NCBI RefSeq assembly: GCF_019175385.1
Contig: NC_083344.1
Location: 65,162,782-65,226,781 of the forward strand
Direction: 5' to 3'
Source of the DNA: Lycium barbarum
Taxonomy: Eukaryota > Streptophyta > Magnoliopsida > Solanales > Solanaceae
DNA: 64,000 bases
The notes beneath the pieces are model-generated. The model made no database searches and was not told the origin of the DNA. It saw only the letters and a program-made list of their open reading frames with translations. Shown piece by piece: positions 34,700 to 47,706 of the stretch (the first letter of the stretch is position 1; each line of letters begins with the position of its first letter). The position numbers and the translations under genes were made by a program.

Positions 34700-37600
34700 T
34701 CAATCAACACAACAAACTGAAAAAGAAATTAGATTACCTGCGGATGTCGGAAACAAGTGGGGATATTTCTTCTTCATCTCGTCCTCCACCTCCCAAGTCA
34801 TCTCCTCCCGATTATTGTTGCGCCACAGGACTTTGATGGAGGGCACCTCTTTAGTGCGTAGTCTCCGCACCTGTCGATCCAGAATAGATATAGGCTGCTC
34901 GTCATAAGATAACTGCTCCGTCACCTGGAGATCATCTACTGGGAATATCCTGGAAGGGTCGCCAATACACTTCCGCAGCATAGACACATGAAACACCGGG
35001 TGCACGGACTCCAAATCGGATGGCAAGTCTAGCTCGTAGGCGACTGTGCCAATCCTCCGAACAATCTGGTATGGCCCGATGTACCGCAGACTCAACTTAC
35101 CCTTCTTGCCAAATCTCATAACGCCCTTCATAGGCGACACCTTCAGGAATACCCAGTCACCAGTCTGGAACTCTAACGGTCGACGTCGCCTATCAGCATA
35201 CGCTTTCTGTCGACTCTGAGCAGCTAACAGTCGCTCCCGAATGAGCTTCACCTTATCTACAGCCTCCTGGATCACATCAGGCCCAATCAGCTTAGTCTCG
35301 CCCACGTCAAACCAGCCAATAGGAGATCTGCATCTCCTGCCATAAAGGGCCTCGTACGGAGCCATCTGAATGCTGGAGTGATAACTGTTATTATAGGCAA
35401 ACTCAATAAGCGGCAAATGATCATCCCAGCTGCCCCTGAAATCAATAACGCAGGCCCGCAACATATCTTCGAGCGTCTGAATAGTGCGCTCGGCCTGCCC
35501 GTCGGACTGAGGGTGAAAAGCTGTACTGAGACTCACCTGAGTCCCTAATCCCTCCTGAAATGACCTCCAGAAATTTGCTGTAAACTGGGTACCTCGGTCA
35601 GTAATAATAGATATAGGGACTCCGTGAAGTCTGACTATCTCTCTGATATACAATCTGGCATAGTCCTCAGCCGAATAAGTAGTCCGAACCGGAAGGAAAT
35701 GGGCTGATTTCGTCAGCCTGTCAACAACAACCCAGATAGAGTCGTACCTGCGTGGAGTGCGCAGTAATCCAACAACAAAATCCATATTAATCATCTCCCA
35801 TTTCCAGGCTGGAATTTCCATCTCCTGTAATAATCCACCGGGCTTCTGATGCTCGATCTTAACTTGCTGGCAGTTCGGGCACTGACTAACAAACTCAGCA
35901 ATATCTTTCTTCATGCCGTCCCACCAATACAAACACCTGAGGTCCCGATACATTTTAGTGGAACCAGGATGAACAGAATACCGTGCATTATGGGCCTCGC
36001 CCATAATCTGCCGCCGTAAGCCCGCAACGTCCGGTACACAGAATCTGCCGTCATATAATAATACTCCGTCAGGCGAGATCTCAAACTGAGTCTTTGATTT
36101 ACTAAGGGCCACATCTCTGTACTGAATCAAAAGAGGATCCTCAAACTGGCGCTGCTTTACCTCCTGAATAATAGATGACTCAGCAACTGGACGAACAGAA
36201 ATCCCAGAATCTCCAGAATCTGCCAAATGAACTCCGAGGCTGGCCAGCTGATGAATATCACGAACCAAATCTCTCTTATCAGATGGAACATCAGCCAGAC
36301 TGCCTACGGACTTGCGGCTAAGCGCATCAGCTACCACGTTGGCTTTCCCCGGATGGTACAGAATATCAACGTCGTAATCCTTTAGTAACTCAAGCCATCT
36401 CCGCTGCCGCAAATTTAGTTCCTTCTGTCTGAAAATATACTGGAGACTCTTATGGTCCGTATAGATATCAACATGGACCCCATATAAATAATGCCGCCAA
36501 ATCTTCAGAGCATGAATCACCGCGGCCAACTCAAGATCATGAGTGGGATAGTTCTTCTCGTGCGGTCTGAGCTGCCGGGAAGCATAGGCTATAACTCGAC
36601 CGTGCTGCATCAATACACATCCTATCCCAATACCAGAGGCGTCACAATATACAACATACCCATCAGACCCCTCTGGAAGAGCCAAAACTGGCGCTGTAAT
36701 CAATCTCTCCTTCAGCATCTGAAAGCTGCGCTCGCAGGCATCCGACCACTGGAATTTTGCTGCTTTCTGGGTAAGCCTCGTCAGTGGTGCTGCAATGGAA
36801 GAGAAGTCCTCCACAAACCTGCGATAATACCCAGCCAATCCCAGAAAACTGCGCACCTCAGTCGGTGTAGTAGGCCTGGGCCAATTCTGCACAGCCTCAA
36901 TCTTCTGCGTGTCAACCCGAATACCATCTGCGCCGACAATATGGCCCAAGAATGCCACAGAAGTCAACCAGAACTCACACTTAGAGAATTTAGCATATAA
37001 CTTCCGCTGACGGAGGATGCCAAGTACCGTCCTCAAATGATCTGAATGCTCCTCGATTGATCGCGAGTAAATCAGGATATCATCAATAAACACAATAACA
37101 AACATATCCAGGAAAGGCCGAAATACCCGGTTCATCAGATCCATAAATACTGCTGGAGCATTAGTCAGCCCGAAAGACATAACTCTGAACTCATAATGCC
37201 CGTACCGAGTCCTGAAAGCAGTCTTCGGGATATCTGACTCCCGTACTCGCACCTGATGATAACCAGAACGCAGATCTATCTTTGAAAAGTGTCTAGCACC
37301 CTGCAGCTGGTCAAACAAGTCATCAATCCGGGGGAGGGGATATTTATTCTTAACAGTCACCTTATTCAGCTGCCGGTAGTCGATACACATCCGCAATGAC
37401 CCGTCTTTCTTTCTGACAAACAGCACCGGCGCTCCCCAGGGTGATGTGCTGGGTCTAATAAAGCCCTTATCCAGCAAATCTTTCAGCTGCTCCTTCAACT
37501 CCTTCAACTCAGCTGGTGCCATTCTGTACGGAGGAATAGATATAGGCTGCGTATCCGGCATCAACTCAATAGAAAAATCAATCTCCCGCTCAGGCGGAAG

Positions 37601-39577
37601 GCCAGGAAGCTCGTCAGGAAAAACATCTGGAAACTCGCTGACGACCGGAACAGACTGAAGGGTAGGTACCTCCGCGGCAGTATCGTGCACACGAACCAAA
37701 TGATAGATATACCCCTTCTGGATCATCTTCTTAGCCTTGAGGTATGAAATAAACTTACCCCTCGGCGATGCTGTAGATCCGAACCACTCTATGACTGGTT
37801 CTCCTGGAAACTGAAAACGGACTACCTTTTTCTGGCAGTCGACATTAGCATAACAGGAAGACAACCAGTCCATGCCCATAATGACGTCAAACTCAAGCAT
37901 GTCTAACTCTATCAAATCAGCCTTAGTGCAACGATCATAAATGGTCACAGAACAATCCTTATAAATCTGTCTCGCTATAATAAAATCCCCAACTGGCGTA
38001 GCTACCTCAAATGGTTTTATAGGCTCAGACACTATCCCAATCTTACTAGCAACGAGCGGGGAAATATATGATAAAGTAGAGCCAGGGTCAATCAATGCAT
38101 ATACAGATCTGGAGAAAACCAGCAATGTACCTGTGACGACATTTGGCGAAGCCTCCTGATCCTGGCGGCTGGCCAAAGCATATATGCGGTTCGAGGGACC
38201 GCTAGAACCTGAAGTGCCACCGCGGCCTCGACCGCGTCCTGCCGGTGCTGAAATACCTCGCCCTCCAGGGCGTGCAACTGATGGAGCAGAAGAAGAACCG
38301 GCGGCTGACCCTGTCTGCTGAGCAGCACTACCAGAACCGCTAGCCAATGGACAATCTCTCATAAAGTGGCCCTGACCGCCACAAGAAAAACAAGCTCCCG
38401 TCGCTCGGTAACACTCCCCGGGATGTGACTTCCCGCAATGAGGACAACGGGGCCTGGGTGGTCTGGCCTGGCTGGGACCCCTGGGTACCTGTGAACCTGC
38501 CACTCTGGAGCTCTGACCGGCCCCAGACGGTCCTGTACTATCGAATCTCCGGCTACCTGACTGAGTACCCCGGCCGGAAGGAGGAAAATATCTGTCAGAC
38601 TGCTGCTGCTGCTGAGGCTGTCCGCCTCGAGAATCCCCTGAATAACCCACGGATCTAGCCCTCTTGGGCGGCCTCCTGTCTCGATCTCTGCCAGCAGGAT
38701 CAGATCTGCGACGGTCCTCCATACCCATCGCATAGGCCTGAAGCCGGGAAATATCCATGTCTGTCTGCAGTGACACGGCCATACAGCTGTCTACCAAGTA
38801 CCGGTCCAATCCCATAACATATCTATGCATCCGATCGGACATGTCTGCTACCACGGCCGGTGCATATCGGGCCAGAGAATCAAACTCAAGGCTATACTCG
38901 CGAACACTCCGACCCCTCTGCTGCAGACGTAAAAACCGATCAGCTCGTGCCCGCCGTAACTCTGGTGGCAAAAAGTGGCGGGTGAATGCTGTCACAAACT
39001 GATCCCAAGTGGCTGGAGGGGCACCCTCTCCCCTAGACAGCTCCCAAGTCTCATACCAGTGGGTAGCCACATCTCGAAGCCTGTGCGACGCCAGCTCAAC
39101 CGACTCGGTCTCCGAGGCCCTGACTAGGTCCAGTGAGCGTCGCATCCCCCGAATAAAGTCATGGGGGTCCTCATCGGGCTTAGACCCGAAGAACTCTGGA
39201 GGGCCACACAACAGAAACTCCCGAACTCGCAGGTTGTCCCGCCTGTCATCGTCGTCATCATCCCTCCGCCCGCGTCTACGAGCCTGCCCTGCTACCAGCG
39301 TAGTCAGTAACTGCACAGCCTCTCTCAGGGTCCGATCCTCCGCCCCTGGCTGAGGAGCTGGAGTCTCAGGTGCGGGTACACGGACCTCTGGAGCTGCTGA
39401 AGGTCCTGCTCCAGGCTGTACTAGTGGGGGTGTAGCAGACCCCTCAGAATGAGGCACATCCTCAGGCAAATCATAGACACGAGCCCGGGTAGCTCGCTGT
39501 GCCTGGCTAGTCTCTCCAATCCTCGCCTTGCCCTTCTGGGCCGCCGTTGCCTTCTTCGGAGGCATCACTGCAAACAC
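34700..39577 (-). CDS. gag-pol polyprotein of gypsy element C (Tekay/Del-type chromovirus)
   Basis: One uninterrupted frame of 1625 codons. Order: gag core (about residues 120-290), Arg/Gln-rich linker, two Cys-rich knuckles (378-389 and 396-409), aspartic protease with D-P-G-S-T (497-501), reverse transcriptase with F-I-D-D (830-833), RNase H (Y-C-D-A-S at 977-981, D-A-L-S-R 1084-1088), integrase with the His/Cys zinc module (from 1203, C-P-N-C 1233-1236) and core residues D1266, D1327 and E1363, then G-P-Y (1501-1503) and a C-terminal chromodomain (about 1558-1607). Plant gypsy elements with this order make all replication enzymes as one polyprotein. The chromodomain is thought to guide integration. 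The likely start is Met5 (39565), which relatives A and D share. A 3' splice-site consensus lies two bases before it. Confidence 0.95.
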   Translation of the reverse strand: MFAVMPPKKATAAQKGKARIGETSQAQRATRARVYDLPEDVPHSEGSATPPLVQPGAGPSAAPEVRVPAPETPAPQPGAEDRTLREAVQLLTTLVAGQARRRGRRDDDDDDRRDNLRVREFLLCGPPEFFGSKPDEDPHDFIRGMRRSLDLVRASETESVELASHRLRDVATHWYETWELSRGEGAPPATWDQFVTAFTRHFLPPELRRARADRFLRLQQRGRSVREYSLEFDSLARYAPAVVADMSDRMHRYVMGLDRYLVDSCMAVSLQTDMDISRLQAYAMGMEDRRRSDPAGRDRDRRPPKRARSVGYSGDSRGGQPQQQQQSDRYFPPSGRGTQSGSRRFDSTGPSGAGQSSRVAGSQVPRGPSQARPPRPRCPHCGKSHPGECYRATGACFSCGGQGHFMRDCPLASGSGSAAQQTGSAAGSSSAPSVARPGGRGISAPAGRGRGRGGTSGSSGPSNRIYALASRQDQEASPNVVTGTLLVFSRSVYALIDPGSTLSYISPLVASKIGIVSEPIKPFEVATPVGDFIIARQIYKDCSVTIYDRCTKADLIELDMLEFDVIMGMDWLSSCYANVDCQKKVVRFQFPGEPVIEWFGSTASPRGKFISYLKAKKMIQKGYIYHLVRVHDTAAEVPTLQSVPVVSEFPDVFPDELPGLPPEREIDFSIELMPDTQPISIPPYRMAPAELKELKEQLKDLLDKGFIRPSTSPWGAPVLFVRKKDGSLRMCIDYRQLNKVTVKNKYPLPRIDDLFDQLQGARHFSKIDLRSGYHQVRVRESDIPKTAFRTRYGHYEFRVMSFGLTNAPAVFMDLMNRVFRPFLDMFVIVFIDDILIYSRSIEEHSDHLRTVLGILRQRKLYAKFSKCEFWLTSVAFLGHIVGADGIRVDTQKIEAVQNWPRPTTPTEVRSFLGLAGYYRRFVEDFSSIAAPLTRLTQKAAKFQWSDACERSFQMLKERLITAPVLALPEGSDGYVVYCDASGIGIGCVLMQHGRVIAYASRQLRPHEKNYPTHDLELAAVIHALKIWRHYLYGVHVDIYTDHKSLQYIFRQKELNLRQRRWLELLKDYDVDILYHPGKANVVADALSRKSVGSLADVPSDKRDLVRDIHQLASLGVHLADSGDSGISVRPVAESSIIQEVKQRQFEDPLLIQYRDVALSKSKTQFEISPDGVLLYDGRFCVPDVAGLRRQIMGEAHNARYSVHPGSTKMYRDLRCLYWWDGMKKDIAEFVSQCPNCQQVKIEHQKPGGLLQEMEIPAWKWEMINMDFVVGLLRTPRRYDSIWVVVDRLTKSAHFLPVRTTYSAEDYARLYIREIVRLHGVPISIITDRGTQFTANFWRSFQEGLGTQVSLSTAFHPQSDGQAERTIQTLEDMLRACVIDFRGSWDDHLPLIEFAYNNSYHSSIQMAPYEALYGRRCRSPIGWFDVGETKLIGPDVIQEAVDKVKLIRERLLAAQSRQKAYADRRRRPLEFQTGDWVFLKVSPMKGVMRFGKKGKLSLRYIGPYQIVRRIGTVAYELDLPSDLESVHPVFHVSMLRKCIGDPSRIFPVDDLQVTEQLSYDEQPISILDRQVRRLRTKEVPSIKVLWRNNNREEMTWEVEDEMKKKYPHLFPTSAGNLISFSVCCVD

Positions 39578-39752
39578 GAAGGCGAGTCAGATCAAAATCA
39601 TCCTAATAGCTCAGCTCTATCGCACGATCTAAGATTACAAAGAAAGTAACATCCTAAATGCCCTGTAGCTTCCCGTTTATAGATGTGGTGCACAACACAT
39701 CGATAAACAAGACTCTACGAGACACGGCCTGTAGACATTCTGAGGACAAACC

Positions 39753-39764
39753 GCTCTGATACCA
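39753..39764 (-). other. primer-binding site of element C (tRNA-Met type)
   Basis: TGGTATCAGAGC on the minus strand, four bases inside the 5' LTR end, complementary to initiator methionine tRNA. It lies inside the intron proposed in the findings. Confidence 0.9.
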
Positions 39765-39768
39765 CTTT

Positions 39769-42678
39769 TGTCACGACCCAGCCCCGTGGGCCGCGACTGG
39801 CACCCTACCTGGGTACCCAGACCAAATCGCATATTCATTTCCGAATCCAAACTTATTTCAGAATTTTCAAGAAGTTATATCAAACATAATTTATATCGAA
39901 AATATGTCTTAAGCGGTCATATCAAATCAAACTCAAACAAAGCGGCGGAATAGACATCGCCGGTCAAAATACAAATATATACAAAAGGGCCATTTGGGGC
40001 CATCATATCAAACAGACCGCTTTAAGACCCGAAAGCAAAATCAGACAATAAACACATAGGACCCTCGCCCCACAAAGATGACTACAGGCCTCTACGAATT
40101 CAAAACATAACATAAGGCGAGACAGGGCCCCGCCGTACCCAAACTGTCAAATATACAAAGTATATACAGAGTAGAGGAGTCTGTACCAAGAGTGGACTCC
40201 GGACCCAGTAAGAGTACTCCGAAAAGCAAGAAGTGAAGCCTACTGCGGAGGATCACCGATGTCTGCACCTGCGGGCATAAAACGCAGCCCCCGGAGAGAG
40301 GGGGTCAGTACGAAATATGTACTGAGTATGTAAAGCACGGAGTACAGAATTATGGATCAAAACCGAAAGCAAATCAAATGTCAAAGTGGGGTACAAACTG
40401 GTATGTCAAAATCTGTATCGGAATCATATACATATATTTTATGCAAATAAAATCATGCAAACGCTTAAGAACGTGGTCGCCACTCCGACGCTGGCACCAC
40501 ACACAGCATAACACCAGAAGGTTTCAAATCTCCGTACATCCCCGAACATAATCATAATCATCGGTGAGCGTATCGCATCCCGAGCCATATCACAACATAA
40601 CTCCAAACGGAACCCGGCCCTATGGCGAAGCCTTGGGAACCGTAACACAGCATACGGCCGAATTATCATAAAACGCACGAATCAAAACCGGCCCGGGAAC
40701 CGGTGAACGAAGTCATAATAAGGCACGAGCGGAGTCGTGAGCAAACAAATGCAAATCGTATTTCAAAATAGTGTTTCAAAACAAAGTAAACTCATAAATC
40801 ATATCCTATTACAAAATAGTCGAATACTTAGTCGACATAAGGTTTCATTTTGCAAAACGATTCCAAAGTGGTCCATATAGTTCAAAACCTGGATTAGTGC
40901 ATCGAATAGTCCAAACATACCCCGTGGAAGGATGTTCCAAAGATCAGAAGTGGTACGTTCAACTCTATTCTCAAAGATGGCCCGAAGGGCAAATCGGGCA
41001 TTTTGGGGTAGCGGACCCACCTCGAGTCGAAGTGAGGTGGCGAACATATTTTTACGAGCAGTAATATGCCAAGGGTCATACATAATCATTTCTAGGTTAC
41101 CCGACCACATTTCGATAGGTTTCGGATGAATAATGGCATTCTAGCCAAAAGGGAGCCTTTAGGCTTCAATCGAATTGAATGAATAGTAACTTTCCTGGGG
41201 ATCGGGTTTCGAGGAGCAGAAATGCTCCGGAAGGTCTCATATTCAACTAACACACTAAGATATGCCAAATAAAGAATTGGGAAGCTTTACATACCTCACA
41301 GACGTCGTATGCTCTTCCAAAAGTCCAGTCCCGTTTCGTTAAAAATCTGCAAATGGTCAAAGTTACCAATTGAGATTCTTAGGCTCAAAAATGCCTTTAA
41401 CTCCATATTTGCCTACCGAAATTTCGGCAGCATTTCCCCTATAAATCTAACATCCCCGAGGCGTAGCTCGACTCAAATTAACCAACCACAACAACCCACA
41501 CATCAACCAAACAATGTAAACAACAATCAATTCACTCTAGCTTCAAAGTCCTACATGATTTCTTAAGTTGGCAACTTTCCATTCAAACTTTCAAAATTCC
41601 AATTCTATATCTACCTATTTGTATTCATTCCCACATTCAAACTTATACAACCACATTCTCATTACAATTCAAACCATACACGAAATTGCACCAAAATCCA
41701 TTAGTTCCATAATTCTTCAAAACATTAAAATTCACGACGAACATTCTAACTAACGTCGTTTCAATCCGAATTCGTCAACATCGATATAGATTCATATCTA
41801 AAGTCTATAGCACCCCAAAATATACATTGATATACATAAGAATACCAAGGATATACACTTTCCGATAATATCCGAATTCGTTTTCCACCGCCAATTTAAT
41901 TCAACAATCAATCAATTACGATCTAAGGGTCACAACAACACATTATGCCAACTTAAACAAGATCAATTCAAACCATTTCTTTCCTTCCATAACTCACGGC
42001 CAAACACACTACACACACACACCCACGACTTTCTATTTACGTTAAAATTACGGGATCTCCATCTACTTCCAATGCTTAACACATTCACATCAATTCTATA
42101 ACATAAAAGGGGCAAAATTCTTACCTTTCCTTGAAAACCCGACTTGTCGAAAACGTCGTCCTCGTGCCAAACTATTTATACCACGTCGGAGAGCGTCTTG
42201 AGTACTTCACAAATATGTAGCAACCAAGATTTTTGGATCACACACAAGCTTGGAATTTTTTTCTTTTCCTTCCTCTTTAGGTTCGGCCGAAGCCCTTCTT
42301 TGGGGTGTTCTTGATTTATGATTTGTTTCTTGGATATTTCTAAGTGTTCACTAGTATATATCCTTTTAGGGGTCATGTGCATAGCACATGACCCTTTTAA
42401 AATGGCTTGGGCCTAAAGACATGGCCGGCCCCCTTTATTCTTTTTGGGCTTCATTTGAGTTGTAATTTCTTTGGCCCAATTCTTGAAATGCCCCGTTTTG
42501 TAATTCCCGAAACTAATTTCCGAAATTCCAAATTTATCCTCGGCCTACCCCGAGGTCTTAACATTAATAATTCCATAACCAACATAGTCATATTTACTAA
42601 AATCAAAATATGTCCTTATAATCCACAAGTCGTAATTATTTCACGATTTTCAATTATACGAAAACACGGGACATAACA
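39769..42678 (-). repeat. 5' LTR of element C
   Basis: Begins TGTTATGTCCC at 42678 and ends GTGACA at 39769. Landmarks in transcription order: GGGGAAATGCTGCC core and palindrome GCCGAAATTTCGGC (about 41443-41412), AT-rich TATA-like stretch (about 40445-40425), dyad (40324-40306) and ATGCCCGCAG|GT (ATG at 40278, junction 40269/40268). Confidence 0.93.
40264..40330 (-). promoter_or_regulatory. conserved LTR block: dyad plus ATGCCCGCAG|GT (element C)
   Basis: TATA-like DNA lies about 100 bases upstream, so the block probably sits at the start of the transcript. It holds the dyad CAGTAC-7 nt-GTACTG and a donor-like CAG|GTGC preceded by an ATG. Function is inferred; see findings. Confidence 0.55.
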
Positions 42679-42944
42679 GGAGTGCTCCCGTGAGTCTGCT
42701 AATAAACTCCTACGAGTTTGCACCGTCTCCCTATGGGCATGAACACAGTGTCTAAAAAGAAAAGGACGTCAGTACGAAAAATTGTACTGAGTATGTAAGG
42801 CATGAATAATACTGGCATAAAAAGACATAATGAAACATGAGGTGAAGATATAACCTGCTAGCTTTTAAAGGAAAACACATATTATGCATATCAAATATAC
42901 CATCATCGTTAACCCGCGTCCGGGTAACTATCGCACACCGCCCA

Positions 42945-43143
42945 CTAGTAGTGTTATGTCTGGCCACATAGGCATGGTGTAATCATAAGCCGACCGCCAT
43001 AGCGGTGTCATGTCCGGCCAACTAGGCACGGTGTAATCATAATCCGTCCGCCGTAGAGGTGTCATGTCTGGCGAACTAGGCACGGTGTAATCATAAGCTG
43101 CCCGTTGTAGCGGTGTCATGTCTGGTCAACTAGGCATAGTGTA
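42945..43143. repeat. 54-bp minisatellite in LTR B
   Basis: About four units built around GTGTCATGTCTGGCC-x-ACTAGGCACGGTGTAATCATAAG. Because 54 is a multiple of three, the minus strand shows an apparent repetitive protein frame, which is a by-product. Confidence 0.85.
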
Positions 43144-44736
43144 ATCACATCATTATATGCTTATCATAGGACATGCATAAGAACTCAAGTAAAAGCTACA
43201 ACTTTATCGGGGTGACGTAAGGTCGAGTACCCCCCCTCCTCCCGATTCCATTATGGAGTAATCGTGATCATCATGTCTCACCTTGAAGGAACTGGCATTA
43301 TAAGGTGAGTCTAGAAACAATGAATACATCAAAAAATCATATAAGGATCATTAGCTTCGTAGAAATGTCATATCATAAGCTTTAGAATCTCTAGACTTAG
43401 ACTCGTCTCTATCTCGTGGAAAACTGTTAATACTCTTTAACTTTCATCTTTTGGAATGTAAAAAGGTCATGGAAATTATCGAAAAGAAATCACCATATAT
43501 ATATATAAGAATCATGCCTTTGGGAAAGAAGGGACTAGCCTTACATACCTTTATATCTCTTCAACTCTATCGTCTAATTGCGTGCCCCTCAAGCTTGCGA
43601 TTCTACCTTCAAGGGAATTCGTACTAAAATTAGATAAGTGAAGATATACTTAAGCTTAAGCTAGAGAGACTAAGAGCTAACGAACATTGGGAAATATCCC
43701 CATTGTTTCAACCACTTTCTCCCACTGTAACAATTCCCAACCATCAACAACAACACCCACAATATCCTAATCTATAACCTCTTTAAGCTAAGCGTTATTC
43801 AATTCTCACAAATCCCCCTTCAAGGGTATCCATAACCATAATTATAATACAACATCATATTTATTCTTTACATAACATTCCCTAGACGTCATTAGCATCA
43901 TCTATAACGAGATTATATTCATCTCATACTAAGAATCATGATTCACATTAACTTACTACCCAACATACCATTATTTCCATATTTAAGCTCATATTCCACT
44001 TTCTTCCATAATCCAAGTCTTTTAACCCCTCAATATTCTTAATAACATGAAATAAATATAAAACTCACCTTAATCACTTAGGAACAAGCCTTGAGTCAAT
44101 CTACTCCATTAGAATGAAATCCCTCACTTGCATACCAAAGAACTTCTTACTCTCCACAAACCCTAATAGGCTTCCTAGTACATGAATCTCTTAATCTTTG
44201 ATTTTGATCTTGGTTTCTTGGTATAGATTTGTTGTAGAAATAGAGGGAAGGTTTTGGAGAGTTCTAGGGAGATGTAGGATCTATTTTAGGAGAATAATGA
44301 AATAAAAACATGGGATCTTATATTTATAATAAGGGCTGGAAAATTTCAGATCCGCGGGTCGACGAGCAGGGTTGACGATCGTCAACGTATCGACGGTCCG
44401 TCGACATGCCCCGTCGAACTGCTGCTTGAGATGCCTAATTGTAGAACCCTGTCGACGGTCCCAGACGACGGCTCGTCGACGTGTCAACGGTCGTCCTTTG
44501 GGCCGTCGACACTGACTGGTTTCAACAATTTTGCTGAACTGCTCCGTTTTGCTCCGATTCGATTCGTTTCACTTCTAATTCCCTCGTAATGTCAAGAATG
44601 CATACTTATAATCCTGTACACATACAAGGTAAAAATATCTCATGTCCAAAACTCTAGTGCGGATTACCGAACCAAAGGTACACACCGCTAATAAGCCAAA
44701 ATCTCCTTCCAACAAAACGAAAGGTGTAATAGAGCA

Positions 44737-47529
44737 ACTGAAGTATTTGCTGGAGAAAGGTTTCATCAGGCCTAGTACATCACCGTGGGGAGCACCCGTG
44801 TAATTTGTGAGGAAGAAAGACAGAATGCATATTGACTACAGGCAGCTGAATAAGGTGACGATAAAGAAAAAATATCCACTTCCAAGAATTGATGATTTAT
44901 TTGATCAGTTGTAGGGTGATAAATGGTTCTCAAAGATAGATTTAAGATCAGGGTATCACCAGGTGAGGGTTAGAGAGAAAGATATTCCGAAGACAGCTTT
45001 TAGAACCAGATATGATTATTTCGAGTTTCGTGTAATGTCTTTTGGGTTGACGAATGCACCGACAGTATTTATGGATCTGATGAATAGCATATTCAGACCC
45101 TTATTAGATCCGTTTGTGATTGTGTTTATCGATGATATTCCGGTATACTCTCGATCAGAGGCAGATCATTTACGTGTTATCCTTAGAGTTCTTCAGGCTC
45201 GAGAGTTATATGTAAAGTTCTCTAAATGTGAGTTTTGGTTGAACTCTGTGACTTTTCTGGGGCATATTATTTTAGCTGATGGTATTCAGGTGGATATGCA
45301 GAAGACTGAAGCCATGAAGTATTGGCCTAGACCTACAACACCCACGGAGTTTTGTATTTTTCTGGGCTTGGCAGGCTATTACAGACGACTTGTAGAGGGA
45401 TTTTCTTCTATTTCTACACCATTGACGAAGCTGACTCAGAAATCAGCTAAGTTCCAGTGGACTGATGCTTGTGAGCGTAGTTTTTAGAAGTTGAAGAACA
45501 GATCGATTTTAGCCTCGGTTCTGATATTTCCAGAAGGATCGGAGGGCTATGTTATTTATTGTGATGCTTCAGGCGTTGGGTTAGGTTGTGTGTTGATGCA
45601 ACAAGGTAAAGTTATAGCTTATGCTTCAAGGCAGTTGAAGAAACACGAGAAGAACTATCCAGCACATGATTTAGAGTTAGCCATGTTGATTCATGCATTG
45701 AAGATGTTGAGGCACTACTTATATACTGTCCATGTCGATATTTATACGGACCATAATAGTCTTTAGTATATCTTCAAGCAGAAGGAGTTAAATTTGCGGC
45801 AGAGGGGATGGTTAGAGTTACTGAAGGATTATGATGTCAATATCTTGTATCATCCTGGGAATGCGAACGTAGTAGCCGATGCCCTTAGCCGCAAATCCAT
45901 GGGTAGCTTATCTTATGTTCAGCTAGAGAAAAAGGAGCTAGTTCGTGAGCTTCAGTAGTTACCTAGCCTAAGAGTTCGTTTGTTGGATTGGGGAGATACA
46001 TGAGTTACTATTTAAGACTTAGCAGTCTCATCTTTCGTAGCCGAGGTTAAGAAGCGCCAGTACAAGGATCTTATGTTAGTTCATTATAGGGTCACAACTC
46101 CTCAAAAGAAAAAGTCACCGTTTGAGATTTCTGTAGATGGAGTTCTCAGATATCGAGACAGACTATGTGTTCCTGATGTTGCAGGGCTACTTCGTCAGAT
46201 TATGGGAGAGGCTCATTACTCTCGTTATTCTATTCATCCATGGATGAAAAAGGTGTATCATGATATTAAAGAAGTTTATTAGTGGGATGGAATGAAGAAA
46301 AACATAGCACAGTTCGTAGCCCAATGTCCTAATATTGAACAGCTGAAGATTGAACATCAGAATCCTGGTGGATTATTGCAAGCTATTTAGAATCCGACGT
46401 GGAAATGGGAAGTAATTAATATGGATTTCATTACTGGCTTGCCCCGTTCTCAGCATAAGTTTGATTCCATATGGGTGATTGTTGTTAGACTTACAAAATC
46501 AGCCCATTTTCTGCCTGTCAGGACTACTTACTCAGCCGAGGATTATGCGAAGCTTTATATCAAGGAGATAATATGACTCCATAGTGTTCCGATATCTATC
46601 ATCGCCAACAGGGTTGCGCAGTTTACAACAAACTTCTGGAAGTCCTTTCAGAAGGGTTTGGGGACTCAGGTAAGTCTTAGCACCGCATTTCACCCCAGAC
46701 AGACAGGCAGGCTGAACATACTATTCAGACCCTTGAGGATATTTTACGGGCATGTGTGATAGACTTTGGAGGTATTTGGGATGATCACTTGCTGCTTATT
46801 GAGTTCACGTACATTAACAATTATCATTTCAGTATCCAGATGGCCCCGTATGAAGCTTTATATGGGAGAAAGTGTAGGTCACCTGTTGGATGGTTCGAAG
46901 CGGGGGAGACTAAGTTAGTAGGGCCATATCTCATTCAGCAAGTAGCGTAAAAAGTCAAGGTTATTCACGATCGATTGTTGGCAGCTCAGAGTCGTCAGAA
47001 GTCTTATGCAGATAATCGTCAATGAGACTTAGAGTTCCAAGTTGATGATTGGGTATTCTTGAAGGTGTCGGCTATAAAAGGCGTTATGAGATTTGGTAAG
47101 AAGGTTGAACTTAGTCCTCGGTACATTAGGCCTTACAGGATTGTACGTACAGCGGGCCAGGTGGCCTATGAATTAGACCTACCATCGGACTTAGAGTTAG
47201 TCCATTTGGTTTTTCATGTATCGATGCTTCGTAAGTGTATTGGAGACCCTTTCAGAATTGTACCTGTTGATGATGTTTAGGTTATCAAGCAGCTATCGTA
47301 TAAGGAGGTCCCCATTGCTATTCTAGATAGATAGGTTCAGACGTTGAGGACTAAAGATGTAGCGTCAGTTAAAGTCCTTTGGAGGAACAAGAATATGGAG
47401 GAGATGACTTGGGAAGCTGAAGAAGATATGAGATCCAAGTATCTGTACTTATTTCCACTTCCAGAGGAAGTTCAAACAAAGAGACCATTGCCCTTAGGTG
47501 CGTATTGTTTCATTTCTTATGATTACTAG
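44737..47529 (+). pseudogene. RT-RNase H-integrase-chromodomain part of gypsy element A, broken
   Basis: Continuation of A's pol after solo LTR B. The longest open stretch (44963-45487) holds reverse transcriptase with an intact F-I-D-D motif at about 45125. It is followed by RNase H (C-D-A-S near 45560, D-A-L-S-R near 45880), integrase (decayed zinc module near 46230-46330, core to about 46880), the G/R-P-Y region near 47130 and a chromodomain ending near 47460. In-frame stops and small indels break it in many places, so it is not functional. Domain order and wording match element C, the same broad chromovirus group. Confidence 0.9.
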
Positions 47530-47652
47530 TCGTGTGAGGCTATTATTGTTATTGCTTGTTATGGCCCTATGTGGCATTGTGTATTTTGGGTTGTTGTGAC
47601 AGATTGGTAGGGGTACAGTTATAGGGGAAACTCTGCCAAAATTTTTGAGTGT

Positions 47653-47706
47653 AACATTCGAGGACGAATGTTCCTAAAGGGGAGGGGGGGGGGGGGGGGG
47701 AGAGGA
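47653..47706 (+). promoter_or_regulatory. dyad and polypurine tract of element A
   Basis: AACATTCG-4 nt-CGAATGTT (47653-47672) is followed by a long G-rich polypurine tract ending at the 3' LTR. The G run (about 47685-47700) may be expanded. Confidence 0.85.

Larger units (their letters stand above)
31685..42678 (-). mobile_element. gypsy element C: complete, young chromovirus-type LTR retrotransposon
   Basis: The 10,994-base element is flanked by a perfect duplication, ggagt (31680-31684 and 42679-42683). In its own 5'-3' direction it has the 5' LTR (42678-39769), a PBS, one gag-pol frame, a polypurine tract and the 3' LTR (34589-31685). The LTRs are 2910 and 2905 bases. Reading them side by side shows about nine substitutions and one small complex indel, about 0.3 percent divergence. 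Gag-pol has no stop or frameshift. It therefore looks recently inserted and possibly competent. Confidence 0.95.

Noticed and set aside
38359..39353. Several 70-120 codon frames opposite or out of frame to gag of element C
   Set aside because: Shadows of the 1625-codon frame in GC-rich gag sequence.
42928..43119. Repetitive 18-residue protein frame on the minus strand
   Set aside because: The 54-bp minisatellite keeps frame by its length only. It lies inside a solo LTR and similar arrays in other LTRs are not in frame.
44963..45487. 174-codon reverse transcriptase frame as a possible domesticated host gene
   Set aside because: It is the longest surviving piece of element A pol, continuous with decayed flanking domains on both sides.
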